DNA of 64,000 bases from Cyrtodaria siliqua (GCA_037043455.1 JAWPHD010002624.1:1-64000), one strand, 5' to 3'. Shown: positions 47,437 to 59,780, counted from the stretch's first letter. Program-made: numbers and translations. Notes: generated from the sequence alone by a model not told the origin.

Positions 47437-47575
47437 GGCAGTTGTCAACACCAGGGGGCAGATCTGTTTTGGTCTATTCAACGACCTTCGATTTGTATTC
47501 TGTTATGCGGCAGTTGTCAACACCAGGAGGCAGATCTGTATTCGACCTTCGATTTGTATTCCGTTTCCGTTGAAA
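47437..47575. repeat. ~65-bp tandem duplication with CTCF-like motif in each unit
   Basis: 'cggcagttgtcaacaccagg' followed by 'gggcagatctg' and 'cgaccttcgatttgtattc' occurs twice. The second unit is shorter by about 12 bp. Each unit holds ACACCAGGGGGCAG or ACACCAGGAGGCAG, close to the animal CTCF core. Confidence 0.9.
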
Positions 47576-48415
47576 TTAACGTACAAGAAGATCGTTCTAA
47601 TTGCTCACAGTCGATCCCAGGGGCAAATTAATCTTGCAGACAACGTAGTAATTTGCTATTTATGTTCCTGTCATAACTGACTTTACAAGAGTAACAGTAC
47701 ATTGAAAAGCTATGCGAAAATCATTAAAGAAATGACGTTTTGAAACATTTCGACATTCAACTGTAATGGACGAATGTGTCGCTCTTGGGTTCGCTTCCTG
47801 TCGGAGGCTTATGGGGCACTTCGTCTTTCATCGTATCTAAGGTTACTATATCAACAAAATCTATTACGCTGCGTTAACTGGACGTATATCCCCATTTCAA
47901 TTCATGTATTAAGACACAATATAAACGGCTTTAACCAGCCAGGCCGATCCACAAAGCTAGCTAGAGCGTTGAGTTAGCAACTCATAATTAATTTTACGCA
48001 CATTCAATCACGGGTATTTTAAGAACCCGTGAAATACTCATATACTTTTTATCGACACAGACATTATTGTATGACCTGAACACTTTGATATAGTTTTGAT
48101 AAACTTTTTTGTAATGTACTATTGCTCTTATTTGGTGGGTTATTTTCTTTAAACTTCAATTAGCCTGGAAAAATAGCCGAGAGTCGAATCGGCATTTAAA
48201 CATAGTCCTTACAAAACTTTTTTTTTTGCTTATATAAATGATATATATAGTTATATGTAGTTTACAATGCGACAGTTTTTTCTTTTAAATCTGGTGCACA
48301 ATATAGATTTTTTTAAAAATGTTCAATTTCACGATAAAAAAATCATATAAATATGGTATTACCACTGGTGGTCATGATTCGCCATACAATTTGAAAGAAA
48401 TCAGGCTGATTTATC
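47576..48415. other. Stretch without a gene
   Basis: The frame at 47774-47977 has no motif or splice support. Confidence 0.4.
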
Positions 48416-48528
48416 CCTGAACCCGCTAAGCACGCTTTTGCGTCCATTGTAAACCCAGATCAGCCTGCGAGTAAAGTAACTCGCAGGCTCATCAGGGTTT
48501 ACAGGTTTACAATGTCCGTGCTGATCAG
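48416..48528. repeat. Palindromic repeat with 'cagcctgcgagt' stem
   Basis: 'attgtaaaccc' and 'agcctgcgagt' pair with 'actcgcaggct' and 'gggtttacaggtttacaat' around a 5-nt loop. A repeat of this type is common in heterodont bivalves by general recollection. Confidence 0.85.
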
Positions 48529-50375
48529 TCATTTCCCCCAAAACACCCCTTTGTCACATAAATGGAATGGTCTTATTCAAATAAAGAACAGTCCATTATA
48601 TATATGTAGCTGGTTAAGGGTTAAAACGTTTACATTAACCTTAACGTATAACCTAGGATACATTTTAAATAAGTACAATGCTTAGGCTCTTTGTTATGTT
48701 TTGTCCCTTTAGAATAGAACATACCATTGTTTGTCAATTTTAAATTGGACCACAGGACCCCCACGAGAGGCATTATGTACCCTCTTTACTGTTCAGAGAA
48801 ATCTGTGGCAAGCTTAAGCAATATAAATAATCAATCTGCATGATTGCGTAAACAGTCTGGGCCTTTATGTTTCCTGGGATTGACAGTTACATTTACTACT
48901 GGCTATCTGTTATTTGTTAATGCAGTGGCAGCACGTACTTATTTATCGTATTGTTTAGAAGATATGAACTGGTTCTCGCTTACAGAAGCTACATACTTGT
49001 CATTGATTTGTCTACACAGCTGCAGATGTATTGTTTTTTACAATTAAGATGGTAGTCTGAATAATTTAACTAATTCCTGTAATCGTTTAGTTATTTTATT
49101 AAGAGGTTAATTGTAAATTGTTTATTTTCTTTAACTTGGCTAGATACTTTTGAAGAACTCAGATTTTAGAGTTATACATACTACACCTTAATAAATACAA
49201 GTTCGATGCTATATCAAAAGTGGACGTGCATGACACGTATTTTAAACAACACTTAAATGTGATATATTTTCTACCCAATGTAAAGAGTAGGTCATCACAA
49301 GTGCCATCACAACCATGCTGAGGCTGACAAGATGGGTACCGCCATCACAACTCCCCACCCGTTTCATTTGAGACGAACTTAAACGAGCATTTGACATCCC
49401 CTCAAACAAATATACTAAGTAAAGTTGACACTTTGAACATGCATCAGCGCCCCAACCCAACCTTGCACTTCCACGTCGCAATCGTGTGGGAAAGTAATAC
49501 ACCAAATTGGGTTAAATTCCATGGGGAGGATATAGTAAACGAACAGATGAACGACGTCCCTGTGTACAAGTGTTGACCAGTTGAGATACAATAGGCTTAG
49601 GTGGTTACGGAATTAATTCTATTGTATTATGTTGTCTAAAGTCAGACATGTACTGGGGCAGATGGGCGGACAGACGTATAACACATGGGAATAATTAATA
49701 TAAATTTCATAGCAACTGAACTTGTTATTCTCTCCCACAAACATTTCGTCAACCATGCATGACATATTTATTCTAATCATCTACTGTAACTATTGTTTTA
49801 GTTTATATATTGACTTCAAATAGTATTTCTTTTTTTTATATGTTACATTACTCTAGAGACTCCTGGTTTCATTGGTAAAGATAAGCAAGTATTTGAATCC
49901 ATTACATTATTTGCAATATTGCTTGTGCTCATTTACATTAAGCAAATATTGTGAAAATAGATATGCAAACGATTATTAAGGATAAATCAATCAACGAACA
50001 ACGGTGTTTATAATGCACACTGTTTAAGCTTTATATATCAATAAAACATGAAGGCAAATCTCTTCTATTGACGCAGCTGTATTGATCATACGTGGCGTAC
50101 GAAGAATTTGGACAAAGTGTCGTTTAAATGTTTAAATGAAAAACGATACTCATTATTGCAATAATAGGAAAGACACGGATAGGGTAAAACATTTTGCTAC
50201 AAAATTCGTATTAAACTACATATACTGAAAGGAAAATGAAACGCATAATAGCCATGTCCGCTATCTAGTGTATGTATAATATGCTGCTGTTAAGGTCATG
50301 GTACAGGGCTACATTAGGATTTTCCGAACAGATAATACACACATATTCACCCATTCAGAGGTTTACACCATACAT
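48529..50375. other. Stretch without a convincing gene
   Basis: Two frames (48844-49047 and 49391-49576) have protein-like composition but no recognised domain and no clear splice sites. They are left unannotated as genes. Confidence 0.4.
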
Positions 50376-50379
50376 TTCA

Positions 50380-51110
50380 TAAAACCTTTGCAAAATTGTA
50401 TTATCGTAACCCTGATCTTCTTTCCAAATATAAAAGTAATTTAAGAACTCTTCTGCGACAAGGACTATCACAAGCTGACTTCTATGGTGACATGATTTAC
50501 AAACTTCGTAAGAACCTTGGTCATGATCACTTTCATACTATCTTTGCTAAACTTGTTAAAAGGTTTATCAAAAGAGGTTATGACCCTATCATTTTGCAAC
50601 GCACTGCATGCTTTGGTGGTGGACCCATTTACGATTTGCCACTATGCTTTCCTCTTTAACTGTGCGATGACCGGACAGGTTGTGGACCCTATGATGACGT
50701 CTACCTAAAGCCCAAACGGACGGTGATATTTTGATGTTTGTCTGCAATCTTTTCTTATCGTGCCCTCATTGGTTTATTATCTTGTTGCTCTGGCTTCTGT
50801 CAAGTCATTAAGTACCTTATTCGTGGCTTTCTAGGCTATTGATTGTTGTATTTATATATACACGAGCATCTTTGTGTTTTACTTGTACTGCCTATTGCTG
50901 CCTTGTTGGTAAGAGAATAGTTCATGGCGGGAATTTCTTTATTTACACTGTCACGTTTTATTGGGATGAAGTAGGGTAAGTGTGAGGTTTGGTTCACCCT
51001 AAAACCTGGTTTATACCCCCAGCGACCTTTTTTGCCACTGACCGTTCCGAGGCGGTAGCCCTATTGTCAACCCTTTTTGTGCTTGTGAGGTCATATGCCT
51101 TCTTGTTTCT
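50380..51110 (+). mobile_element. PLE 3' part: intact C-terminal tail plus 3' UTR
   Basis: Best copy of the PLE tail. 50396-50659 reads LLSKYKSNLRTLLRQGL, then FYGDMIYKLRKNLGHDHFHTIF and KRFIKRGYDPIILQRTAC. After a frameshift near 50620-50640 the final FNCAMTGQVVDPMMTST ends at a TAA at about 50706. The UTR follows without a break and includes 'accgttccgaggcggtagcc'. The tail has no recognisable endonuclease motif. Confidence 0.88.
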
Positions 51111-51149
51111 TATTAACATTGCCATTCATGTTTGTCGTTTTGTCTTTTT

Positions 51150-51400
51150 GCGTGTTTTGGGATATAAACCAGGTTTTAGGGTGAACCAAACCTCACACTT
51201 ACCCTACTGTCATCCCAATAAAACGGGACCGTTAAAAGGCGGTATCGGTATTGCCAACCCTCTTATGTTTATGGCGTCGAATACTCTTCTTGTATTTATA
51301 GATGCAGTTGTTTTTGTTTGCCTGCGTTTAGCTTCAGGATGACTGTTCTGTGAAGGCTAAATTTTCAGTTCGACGTGTGTACTTACATGACTTTATGTTT
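51150..51400. mobile_element. Inverted and truncated family A pieces
   Basis: 51155-51225 is a reverse copy ('accaaacctcacacttaccc'). It switches at 'gggaccgttaaaaggcggta' (51224-51244) to forward UTR. The switch lies at the same ACCG..CGGT site that is expanded elsewhere. Confidence 0.75.
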
Positions 51401-51403
51401 AAA

Positions 51404-51584
51404 CATGTGTATCGCAGGTCCTTGTCGGAGAAGATCGTCTTCTCATACTGTTAAGATAACGTTTATAACGGATTCTAATAAATTATGTTTATAGTTCAGG
51501 ACATCTTTGCAAGAAAAATCATCTCCTAATACGGAAAACATCTATGTTGTAACTAGTTTCCAACAATCTATATTTATATTTCAG
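51404..51584 (+). pseudogene. Two decayed copies of the exon acceptor region
   Basis: Upstream of the exon, 51418-51455 and 51496-51530 each begin after an AG and resemble the first ~40 bp of the exon. The first reads SLSEKIVFSYC then stop; the second IFARKIIS, stop, YG; the real exon reads SLSEKFASYYG. Spacing is about 80-90 bp, so intron end plus exon start were duplicated in tandem twice and two copies decayed. Confidence 0.65.
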
Positions 51585-51745
51585 GGTCTCCCTGTCGGAG
51601 AAATTTGCCTCATACTACGGCAACCTTCGTGGGCTGTTATTAGGTTCTCATCTAACAGGACGTAGAGCCACCAATTTCCAAGAAAATCCATTCAGCGAGG
51701 AGGCGCAGCTAACAGGCTACAAGAAAGAGAAAGACAGCAAGGAAG
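51585..51745 (+). CDS. Single internal exon of an unrecognised host gene
   Basis: 161-bp exon with acceptor TATTTATATTTCAG before 51585 and donor GTAAG at 51746. One frame is open throughout (53 full codons, phase 2 in, phase 1 out). It starts VSLSEKFASYYGNLRGLLLG and ends in a charged stretch YKKEKDSKE. GC content and codon use stand out from the AT-rich surroundings. The protein family is not recognised. No neighbouring exon could be identified, so introns must exceed several kb or the rest of the gene lies outside. The other two frames contain stops. Confidence 0.7.
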
Positions 51746-53690
51746 GTAAGAATTAAACGAATTGTTATGTCAACCGTGACATGCTTCGACACAACGCACT
51801 CACAAATCAAAGCGCTCTGTGTAATGAAAGGAGGTATAACAGTCGAACAGGCAATATAGCATTAGTATTGATCATCTTCGACGCCTGATTGTAAATACAA
51901 ACTTCTTCACCGTTTGTGCAGAAACAAATTTAAAACTGGAAGCATGTGATCACAATTGTTATGTTTTTATTAAACTATTTCTGACCTTCCGCATGTAGAT
52001 ATAATAATGAAGTTTCCCTCTTTGTTTATCTTTGTTTATTAATAAATGTAATGTCTTTCTGCCTTTCTGTATATCTTGGATAGCAGTTGTTCCTGTCTCA
52101 GCCAATCAGAAACGATACCTGAGTATCGGCAAAAATCAAACTTTGTTCAGGAGGACTGTTCTAGACGTTTGTCTTGAAAACAAGCAAGCGTCGCAGATGA
52201 TCTAGACTAATGTAGCATTCACAGATAACACTCAATCAAACCACGGACTCAAAACAAACACGGATTACAAGGATAAGTACAAGCAACGTGTTCGACGCCA
52301 CAAACATAAAACGGTTTTTAAAGGTAAAGTATCACAAAATTACATACAAATACATACAAATACATACAAATACATATACATTATATACCACTCTACTGAA
52401 TACTCGAATGGAAGTCAGTACCGTTTTAGATAAAGAAGAAAGCAAACTCAGTTCTTAATATATAGAAAAACAAGTACACGAGTTACTGAACTTTCTGTAT
52501 GGGAGTGCACAAACTAGTTACTGCTTAACAACGTTAATATTATAATACTGCTTAATAAAAACGTTTGCTTTTGAGACCTCGAAATTATGTTCCATAAGCC
52601 TTTGTTCAAGTGTAATCTACACACGTTTAAAAAAAACAGTAATTCAAATAATAATGGCTGTGCTACTGTAAATTATTGTAAAACGAGTATGTATTTAAGC
52701 AGTTATTCTGAAAAAGAAGTTTGACGCGTCATAATTGTTATTACCATACCATTTCCATTAGTTATTATATTATTTAATCGGGAGAATCTTTGATTATATG
52801 TAATGCTGCGTATTAATAGTTCATGGTTTTTTACTTCTATTTGATTTCAGTATAGATTCAAACAAATATTACCTAATTTCAGTCAGTTCATATTAAAATG
52901 AAATGATGTGAGAAAACAACAGGCGTAGCAAGCTGAAATTTAACCGAGGCAAATTCCCCTTCCGTGTCTGAGGACATGTACCCCGGAAAAACTGTTGATT
53001 TCTACATGTGATTTCGTGCATTTTAGTGCACTCCCTGTCCAGTTTTAAGTTAAACAAATAGATTCATGTCTCAGTATTTTAGTGATTTGTTTTGACATTC
53101 CATTTAAATGCTTACTTCAATGTTTGATACCTTCCCAAAATTATACCGAAGCAAATGTCTCAGCGTATCTACGGGCCTGCACAATTATGATAAACGATAT
53201 TTATTGCTAGTTGCATTTTCACATCTCACAGTTATAACGGCCCCCAGTCGTACACAGGGTATCGGAGTGATAGTACTCCGACTAGCGAGCATGTGATGTC
53301 TAGTAATATTTACCCTACACCCTGATGCATTGCCTGTGTAATTACCGGTTTCGTTTATTACACGATTTTTAAATAGTGACTGAATGTTTAACTGTTTAAA
53401 GTCAACAAGGAAATCTTGAAGTTTTTATCAAATATTAAATTGTGGTAGTGGTATTCTTAGGTTTATAGTCCCTCTACCATATGTGTCAAGAGGTGAATCT
53501 ATCACTGACATGACAAGCATGATATATGCCACCTTGAATTATTAATCCAGTATCAGTTTTGGCTTTATACCATAGATTATTGTATGAATGTTTAAATAAT
53601 TTAAGTACCATTAGTGAGCTTACTACATATTTTTAATTTTTATACCCAGGCGAAAATATTATTATTCCCTATTAGTATACGTTTACATTT
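51746..53690. other. Probable intron sequence without other exons
   Basis: Downstream of the exon. Holds decayed reverse family A pieces near 51840-51870 and 52200-52320 and a 10-bp tandem repeat 'tacatacaaa' at 52341-52376. No second exon recognised. Confidence 0.45.
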
Positions 53691-53694
53691 CTGT

Positions 53695-53860
53695 ATAAAA
53701 TGCCCATTGTCAACCGTTTTGTGGTTATGATGTCACCTACCTTACCTTTTATTTATCCATGCAATTGTTGTTTGTTTTTATGTGTTTTTAGTTGGTTGTG
53801 GTCCTTGAATGCTACATATACTGTTCGACTTTTATATCTATTTCTTTTGTTATACTCAAG
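53695..53860 (+). mobile_element. PLE 3' terminal fragment (family A)
   Basis: From 'cccattgtcaaccgttttgt' to terminal 'gttcgacttttatatctatt'. Confidence 0.8.
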
Positions 53861-54124
53861 AAGTAGAACATCGTTTACGATGAATTATCGTGTAATATAT
53901 CACGGTTTATATAACGAGATATTTTAAACTAGACTATATAGTGCGGGTGTTTTAGAATAATCCATATTTAAGTTTACACACAACAACACATGTTATGTTT
54001 CTTGGTGTACATTGTTTACATAATTATAGAATAACAATAAAAGCAGTCTATTTAAATTAGCATAAAACATGCACGTGGCCTAACCGAAAATGATTATTTC
54101 GCTTTGAGCGAATTTATTGCAAAT

Positions 54125-54378
54125 ATAGATATAAAAATCGAACAGGAAAAGCATCATTCAAAGACGACAGTCAACCACAAACACACACAGAAACAAAGAA
54201 CACATTTAAAGAAGAATAAAAGGCCAAATAAGACATCACAAACACAAAAGGGTTGACAATAGGGCTATCGCCTTGGAACGGTCATTGGCAAAAAAGGCCG
54301 CTGGACGTTTAAACCAGGTTCTATGGTGCACCAAAATCTCACAATTACCCTACTGTCAACCTAATAAAACGGGGAGTT
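54125..54378 (-). mobile_element. PLE 3' UTR copy (family A)
   Basis: Well-preserved reverse copy from the 3' terminus to 'cctaataaaacggg', where duplicated flanking sequence begins. Confidence 0.9.
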
Positions 54379-54399
54379 ACTTGTTCGTTGCTGTATGGG

Positions 54400-54680
54400 T
54401 TGTATACCGAAAGCCTTCTGCATTTTCCTACAAATATAGTATCGTCCGCGTACACGGAGAGGACTAAACTTACAAATACATACAAAATCTCATCAGGATC
54501 AAGATTAGGTTTACGATTTACGTTAAACGTTTTATTTCTACCACAGAAGCCATCTTTGACCAGATAAATAATTGCATTAACTTTCGCTGATTGTGACCCT
54601 CCTATTACAATAATAAACAATGGTCCATTATGGTCAAAACCCGTTTTACTCAAAGCAAGAACCCTCGTTAAAACAATTAC
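54400..54680. repeat. Second segmental duplication, copy 1
   Basis: Matches 60785-61130 in order: 'tatcgtccgcgtacac', 'tttactcaaagcaagaaccc' against 'tttactgaaagcaagaaacc', and 'cctcgttaaa'. Diverged. Confidence 0.7.
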
Positions 54681-54812
54681 AGATGATGGATATAAAACAA
54701 GTACAGACTATGGATGTAAAACAATTACAGAAGATGGATATAAAACAATTACAAGAGATGGATATAAAACAATTACAGAAGGATATAAAACAATTACAGA
54801 AGATGGATATAA
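54665..54812. repeat. 24-bp minisatellite, about 6 units
   Basis: Unit AAAACAATTACAGAAGATGG followed by ATAT. It gives an artificial KQLQKMDI octapeptide repeat. It starts exactly where the related copy at 61110 has a single 'aaacacattacc'. Confidence 0.95.
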
Positions 54813-55059
54813 CCGTTTAGCGTAAATAAACGAATCACGAATTCATTTATTTCTTATTGGAATTGAACATTAAGTTCTCCGTCAATTTCAGTTAAAGTCT
54901 CCTCGTGTTTTATATCAATAAATCTGTTTAACATATTGGAAAAAACACGGAGTTCAAATATACCCGTGTATTTGTTACATGAAATTTCCAGTTTATCATG
55001 TTTACTATTTATCTAGTTATTATAACACAAGATTAATGCAAACACACTAAATAAAAGTA

Positions 55060-55210
55060 GGTATACAATTTAAAAGTCGAACAGTAAATATAGCATACAC
55101 AAAATACAGTTAACCACAAAACGTATTTAAAACAAACATCATTAACAAGGAAATGCAGAAGTAAAACATGCGACACAAAAAACATAAACGGGTGGACAAA
55201 ATAGGCGGGG
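55060..55210 (-). mobile_element. PLE 3' UTR fragment (family A), diverged
   Basis: Terminal part in reverse ('aaaagtcgaacagtaaatat', 'cagttaaccacaaaacg'), ending at a degenerate 'gggtggacaaaataggcggg'. Confidence 0.7.
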
Positions 55211-55549
55211 ACCCAAGCCTGAAAAAAACGAAAACGTTTACCCAGAAAGATATACTCCTGATTTTTTAAATATTAACAGATGGGGGTCTTGTACATATGA
55301 AACCACTGTATGGACTTCTGGCATACTTTTCATTTCGTAACAGCATCGCGATTTCTACGGTAACCCATTCGTACCAAGCCAATATATGAAAATCGCTGAA
55401 CAAACAGTCAAAGGAAAATAAAGAAATTTGCACACGTCCTTTTCGGCAAATACAGTTCCAGTATTTGAAACGTATATGTGTATATGAAATGTCAAACTAC
55501 AGAATCAAGACCTGATTATGTTACACTTTACTAATTTGAACAAGAGTTA

Positions 55550-56330
55550 TAGACCTTTTATGAATTTTGTTTTGTCTTGTGCCAGGGATAATGCGAATGT
55601 CTTGTGTTCACAGTAACTGCAGTAACGGTTTCCGATTTCCACTAAATGTTGTATGGTGTTAGGCCTTATACCTACAAGGCCTTTGACAAGTTCAATACTG
55701 AGTAAAACTGACACTTGCTTTAAAGAGTTATTACCCTTGGTTATTGAAAGAATAGGCACATTTTAGCTTGAGTACACACATTACTTTAGAAAACGGATTC
55801 CGATCTTAACATAATTGAGTGTGAGACTTTATATGAATATGAACTTTGACAAGATTACATTGAGCAGAATTGACACCTGCCTTACTGAGTTATTGCCCTT
55901 GATTATTGCAAAAATGCAAATTTCAGCTTTCGTACGCAATACATTAAATAAATTGGTTTCGATTTTCACGCAGTTTTGGCGTGTAACTTTATATCAAACG
56001 GATTTCAGACAGGTTTGATGAGTATCAAGTTATTGCTCTAAATTGTCGAAAAATTCGATCGTCTGATTGTTTCCTACTTTCCTTTGAAATATCATCAATT
56101 ACTGTGTAATATTCTAATTGAACAAAGAGGATATCGTCCTCTGACCAAGGAGTGTGATTGTTTTCACGATGATTGTAATAAATTGAAATTGATTTTCTAT
56201 GCTTTTTGGGGTAATATTATTAAGGTCTTGTTTTGTTTGACAATGAGAACAATTGGGGAATGTTTTACAAAGTTATCGCCTTTGATGTTTGCAAATATTT
56301 AAATTTCAGACAGGACACAGCAACTTCAGT
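55550..56330. repeat. Diverged tandem repeat units
   Basis: At least three related segments share 'gagttattgcccttgattat', 'gcaaaaatgcaaatttcagc' and an 'aacggattccgat' string. Periods are irregular (about 165-380 bp). Part of a repeat type frequent in molluscs. Confidence 0.7.
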
Positions 56331-56339
56331 AAACGAGTT

Positions 56340-56830
56340 CTGATTCTCACTAATATTTTGTTGAAGGGTTTTGAACAATTACACCATGTGGACTTGTCAC
56401 GTAGTTGTTTTCGAAGCATTTATATTCATATAAGATAATATGTTTTACACATATGGAACTAGTTAAGTATGACACTACTGTTTATAAACAAATTGTTGGA
56501 ATCCCAAATGAGAAAGAAATGTGCAACTCTTGTTGCAAATTTGTTTTTGTTTTGTGATGTTACAGGTTTCATTTTTAGACTTTTACCAGATAGCTTAGGC
56601 AGATGTAATCGAAGCCTTTTATTATGGATGATATATTGGACAATTACAACCCTTTCTTTTCTTTACTACATATACTGTCTTTCCAAAGAACTTCACCTCA
56701 AAAAAGCTAATGTTTTTCATAGTTGCTATATCTTCTTTACTCGATTTACATCTCGCGATTGAAACTGAGAAATAATAAGCAAATTCTATGACAAGAGAGA
56801 TCATTTCAATTTTGACACTGTTAAGGGCAC
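56340..56830 (+). pseudogene. PLE reverse-transcriptase fragment
   Basis: Decayed plus-strand frames match 'NYTMWTC', 'VGIP', 'DDILDNYNPFFS' and SFQRTSPQKS/LLDLHLAIE. Many stops and frameshifts. Confidence 0.75.
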
Positions 56831-56834
56831 GACT

Positions 56835-56960
56835 AGACAATATTAAAGACAACCACTAAACATGCAGTGCGTTGCAAAATAATAAGGTGACATCCTCCTT
56901 TGATAAGCCTTTAAATAGTGATCATTACCCAATCTTTATCAGGATCACCATGTGACTCTG
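56835..56960 (-). pseudogene. PLE tail/UTR fragment, inverted
   Basis: Reverse piece of 'catgcagtgcgttgcaaaat' (tail ILQRTAC on the minus strand), preceded by 'ttaagggcacgac' from family A. Confidence 0.65.
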
Positions 56961-57410
56961 TCAACGTCTTAGAAAATAGTCTGCGATTACGTCATAATTT
57001 GTCACATGACCATAGCTAAAATAACAAATCATCTCCGCGACCTGATACCACTAATGTTATGGGGTGGTGTTGAGTGGTAAACAATCGAACGGAACTCCGC
57101 TGACTTTGGACATTTTTGATGAATTTAGGTTAGTAGTTTAATCTTAGGTAGGCTGTTTAGAGCTATGACATTTTAGAAAGTGATGGTAAGAACAAAAGTT
57201 ATACTGCAACCCTATGAAAAACGCAATGGTAGAGTCCATTTTGATTGTTTTAATGGCGGAGTGATATGCCAAAGAATACATTTTATTCTACCGCAGTATA
57301 ATACTGAGCAAACATTAGTGTTTATTCACTAAAATAAATATTGAATAAAAGCAATAAGCTTATATTTGAAAAGGTTTGCGTGACGTTTACTGCATTCTTT
57401 TTCAAGAAAG
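56961..57410. other. Stretch without a gene
   Basis: Nothing recognised. Confidence 0.4.
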
Positions 57411-57414
57411 TAAT

Positions 57415-57660
57415 AACGACTAAAATACATTAATCCAAGAGTTAGCATAAGCTTTAGCACAATATTGTGGTACGTGATCTACAGCGGCAGTAAGACAGGA
57501 CGTTATACATTTGGAGATGTTTGTAGTGGTGCAGACACCAGAAATAGGAAGAAAGTGTGCTTTATTAGGCTGTTTTTGTAAATTAGGAATCCCGTACATA
57601 GTTGGAAGTTTGTTTTGCTTTTCATCTACTCCAGCTTTTATAGTGCTTCACTGAGTTTTA
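57415..57660 (-). pseudogene. PLE palm fragment, inverted
   Basis: Minus strand corresponds to 42085-42260: 'PTMYGIPNLQKQ', 'CTTTNISKCITSCLTAV'. It retains the PxLxK hallmark in altered form. Confidence 0.75.
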
Positions 57661-57975
57661 TATCCGGACAAACCTTTGCAAAGGTTTATTATCATAACTC
57701 TGATTTTCTTAAAGTATTGTCAGAACTCTTCTGCTACAAGGTCTGTCATAACGTGAATACTATGGTGACTATATGTACAGACTTTTTAAGATTATTGGTC
57801 ATTATCACATTCATACAAACTGTGTTAAACTTGTAAACAAACAAAACAAAATAGAATATGACCATATCATTCTGCAATGCACTGCATCTTTAGATGTTGA
57901 CCCATTTACAGTTCGCTACAATGCTTTACAATTAATGTTGCGATGACCCGACAGATTTTGAACCCTATGATGACT
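57661..57975 (+). pseudogene. PLE C-terminal fragment
   Basis: Plus-strand tail, back-to-back with the inverted palm piece: 'FAKVYYHNSDFLKVLSELF', then 'ILQCTASLDVDPFTVRYNA'. Stops present. Confidence 0.75.
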
Positions 57976-58194
57976 TCTACTCACAGGCATTTATTAGGAT
58001 ATATAGTAAAGAAGGTTAGAGATAATATAGTTATAGTATATGTATATATGTATATAGTAAAGGGCCTTCTTTTGCTCTCTATCTCTATCCTTTTATACTA
58101 TATATCGTAATGAATGCATGTGCTTCTACCTAAATAGGGCAAGGGATGGTAACGCCTAATTTTTGACTTTAATATTGTGTTATCGTCATCATTC

Positions 58195-58640
58195 TTATTT
58201 TGTCCTGGCTTCTGACAAGTATTTGCTTTGTGGCTTTCTGGGAATTGTTATTCATATATACATGATCATTTTGTGTTTTACTTATATTGCCTACTAATTG
58301 CTATTAATACTTCCTAGTTTGTAAGGGGTTATAGCCTGGCTGGTCGAATTTTATTGGAATGAAAATAGGGTAAGAGTGAGGTATGGTGCACTCTAGCATC
58401 TGGTTTAACCCCAGCAGCCTTTATGTCACTGACCATTCCAAGGAGGTACCCATATTGCCACTGACCATTCCAAGTAGGTACCCATATTTCAACCGTTTGA
58501 GTTTGCCATTTAGCATACTGTTCTCTTTTCTATCCTTGTGATTGGTGTTTGTTTTAAATACGTGTGTTAGGTTGACTGACTGTGTTTTGTGAATGTTATA
58601 TTTCCTTCTCGGCTTTTATACCATAATTTGTTTCTGACTC
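58195..58640 (+). mobile_element. PLE 3' UTR copy (family A) with 33-bp duplication
   Basis: From 'ttgtcctggcttctgacaag' to 'tctcggcttttat'. 'ccactgaccattccaag' plus 'aggtacccatatt' is tandemly duplicated at about 58423-58490, again at the ACCG..CGGT site. Confidence 0.8.
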
Positions 58641-58839
58641 GAAATAGGATATGGATCACATTTAGTGATACTTATAGTTTTAAACTGTAAACATGATTCT
58701 ATTACACTATTTAATATATTGCGTCCCATGGATCAAGGCGATACAAACCGTAGGAAAATATTCAAGTTCATGATGTGTTTGAGAAACGTTGACAAACTTC
58801 TTAACCAGAAGTTGCCTGTTCAATCAATAAGAACCTAGA

Positions 58840-59780
58840 ATTGAAACCCAAGGTCACAGAAACACCAATGTTGGTTGGACAGTTAATGATAATATGTAAC
58901 AAAAGTGCAAATTTCAAATAAATCATTTAGATAGTATTCAAGATGTTTTGGAGAAACTCTGTCAGACGTCATACCCAAACATTGACGTCGCTCAATCGCC
59001 TTCCAACAAAACTAGTCAATAAAACCCCCGTTATTTTTCTGATAAATACAATCATACGACTGTGACAAAATAGTGAACCAATTTGGAAGTTTACAATTTG
59101 ATAAGACAGTAATTGCAGTAACTACTATTCTATTTTCAAGGTAAATTAAAGGTCCATGACTGTATTAAGAAATCTAAAAGCTACCATCGAACGGATTCTA
59201 AATATCTGCCAGTATGTTAGTGTTATTAAGACTTCACACTAAACGATATGGTTTAAACTCTACACAATTAAAGATAGTTGTTGCAATAATCATATTTTCT
59301 AAGTAAATTAAGGGCCATACCTCTATTTCAAAATGGCAAAACAATTTGATGTATCATAAATATTATTAACATATACTTGTATCCTATTTGTATATAAAAT
59401 TTCCACCCAAAATGTTGTTTAATTTTCAACCAAACTTGATTAATTAACATAAACTCAACACAAATATGTATTTTCGTAGATAATCAGGGGCCATAACTCT
59501 ATTTAGAAAAGGCAAAGGTACACATTGATCGTAAGGAAGTGATGTCTGTTTGATATAAGGCTTCACAGCAATTTTAGTTAAAATCCAAAATAAGATAAAG
59601 AAGTTATCAAAACCTTGCACCTAAGCTTTACCCAAAATGTGCATTTTTGTTAAGTAACTCAGGGGTCATAACTCTATTCTGAAAAGGAGAAAATCGGCCT
59701 TGCTCGTAAAAAAGTGGCATTTTAACGATATAACACTTCACAGTAAAGTTGGTTTTAACCGAAAACAATTTACAGAAGTT
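58840..59780. repeat. Diverged tandem units with 'ggccataactctatt'
   Basis: Around 59140-59165, 59300-59330, 59480-59510 and 59655-59690 a block 'gtaaattaagggccataact' and 'ctatttcaaaaggcaaa' recurs every ~170-180 bp. Common mollusc repeat type; no coding. Confidence 0.75.

Noticed and set aside
48416..48528. Hammerhead-like CTGATGAG with long stem on the minus strand
   Set aside because: After the stem the sequence is CTGATC rather than GAAA; it is a symmetric palindromic repeat.
48844..49576. Two short frames with protein-like composition
   Set aside because: No recognised domain, no convincing splice sites and no second copy to support selection.
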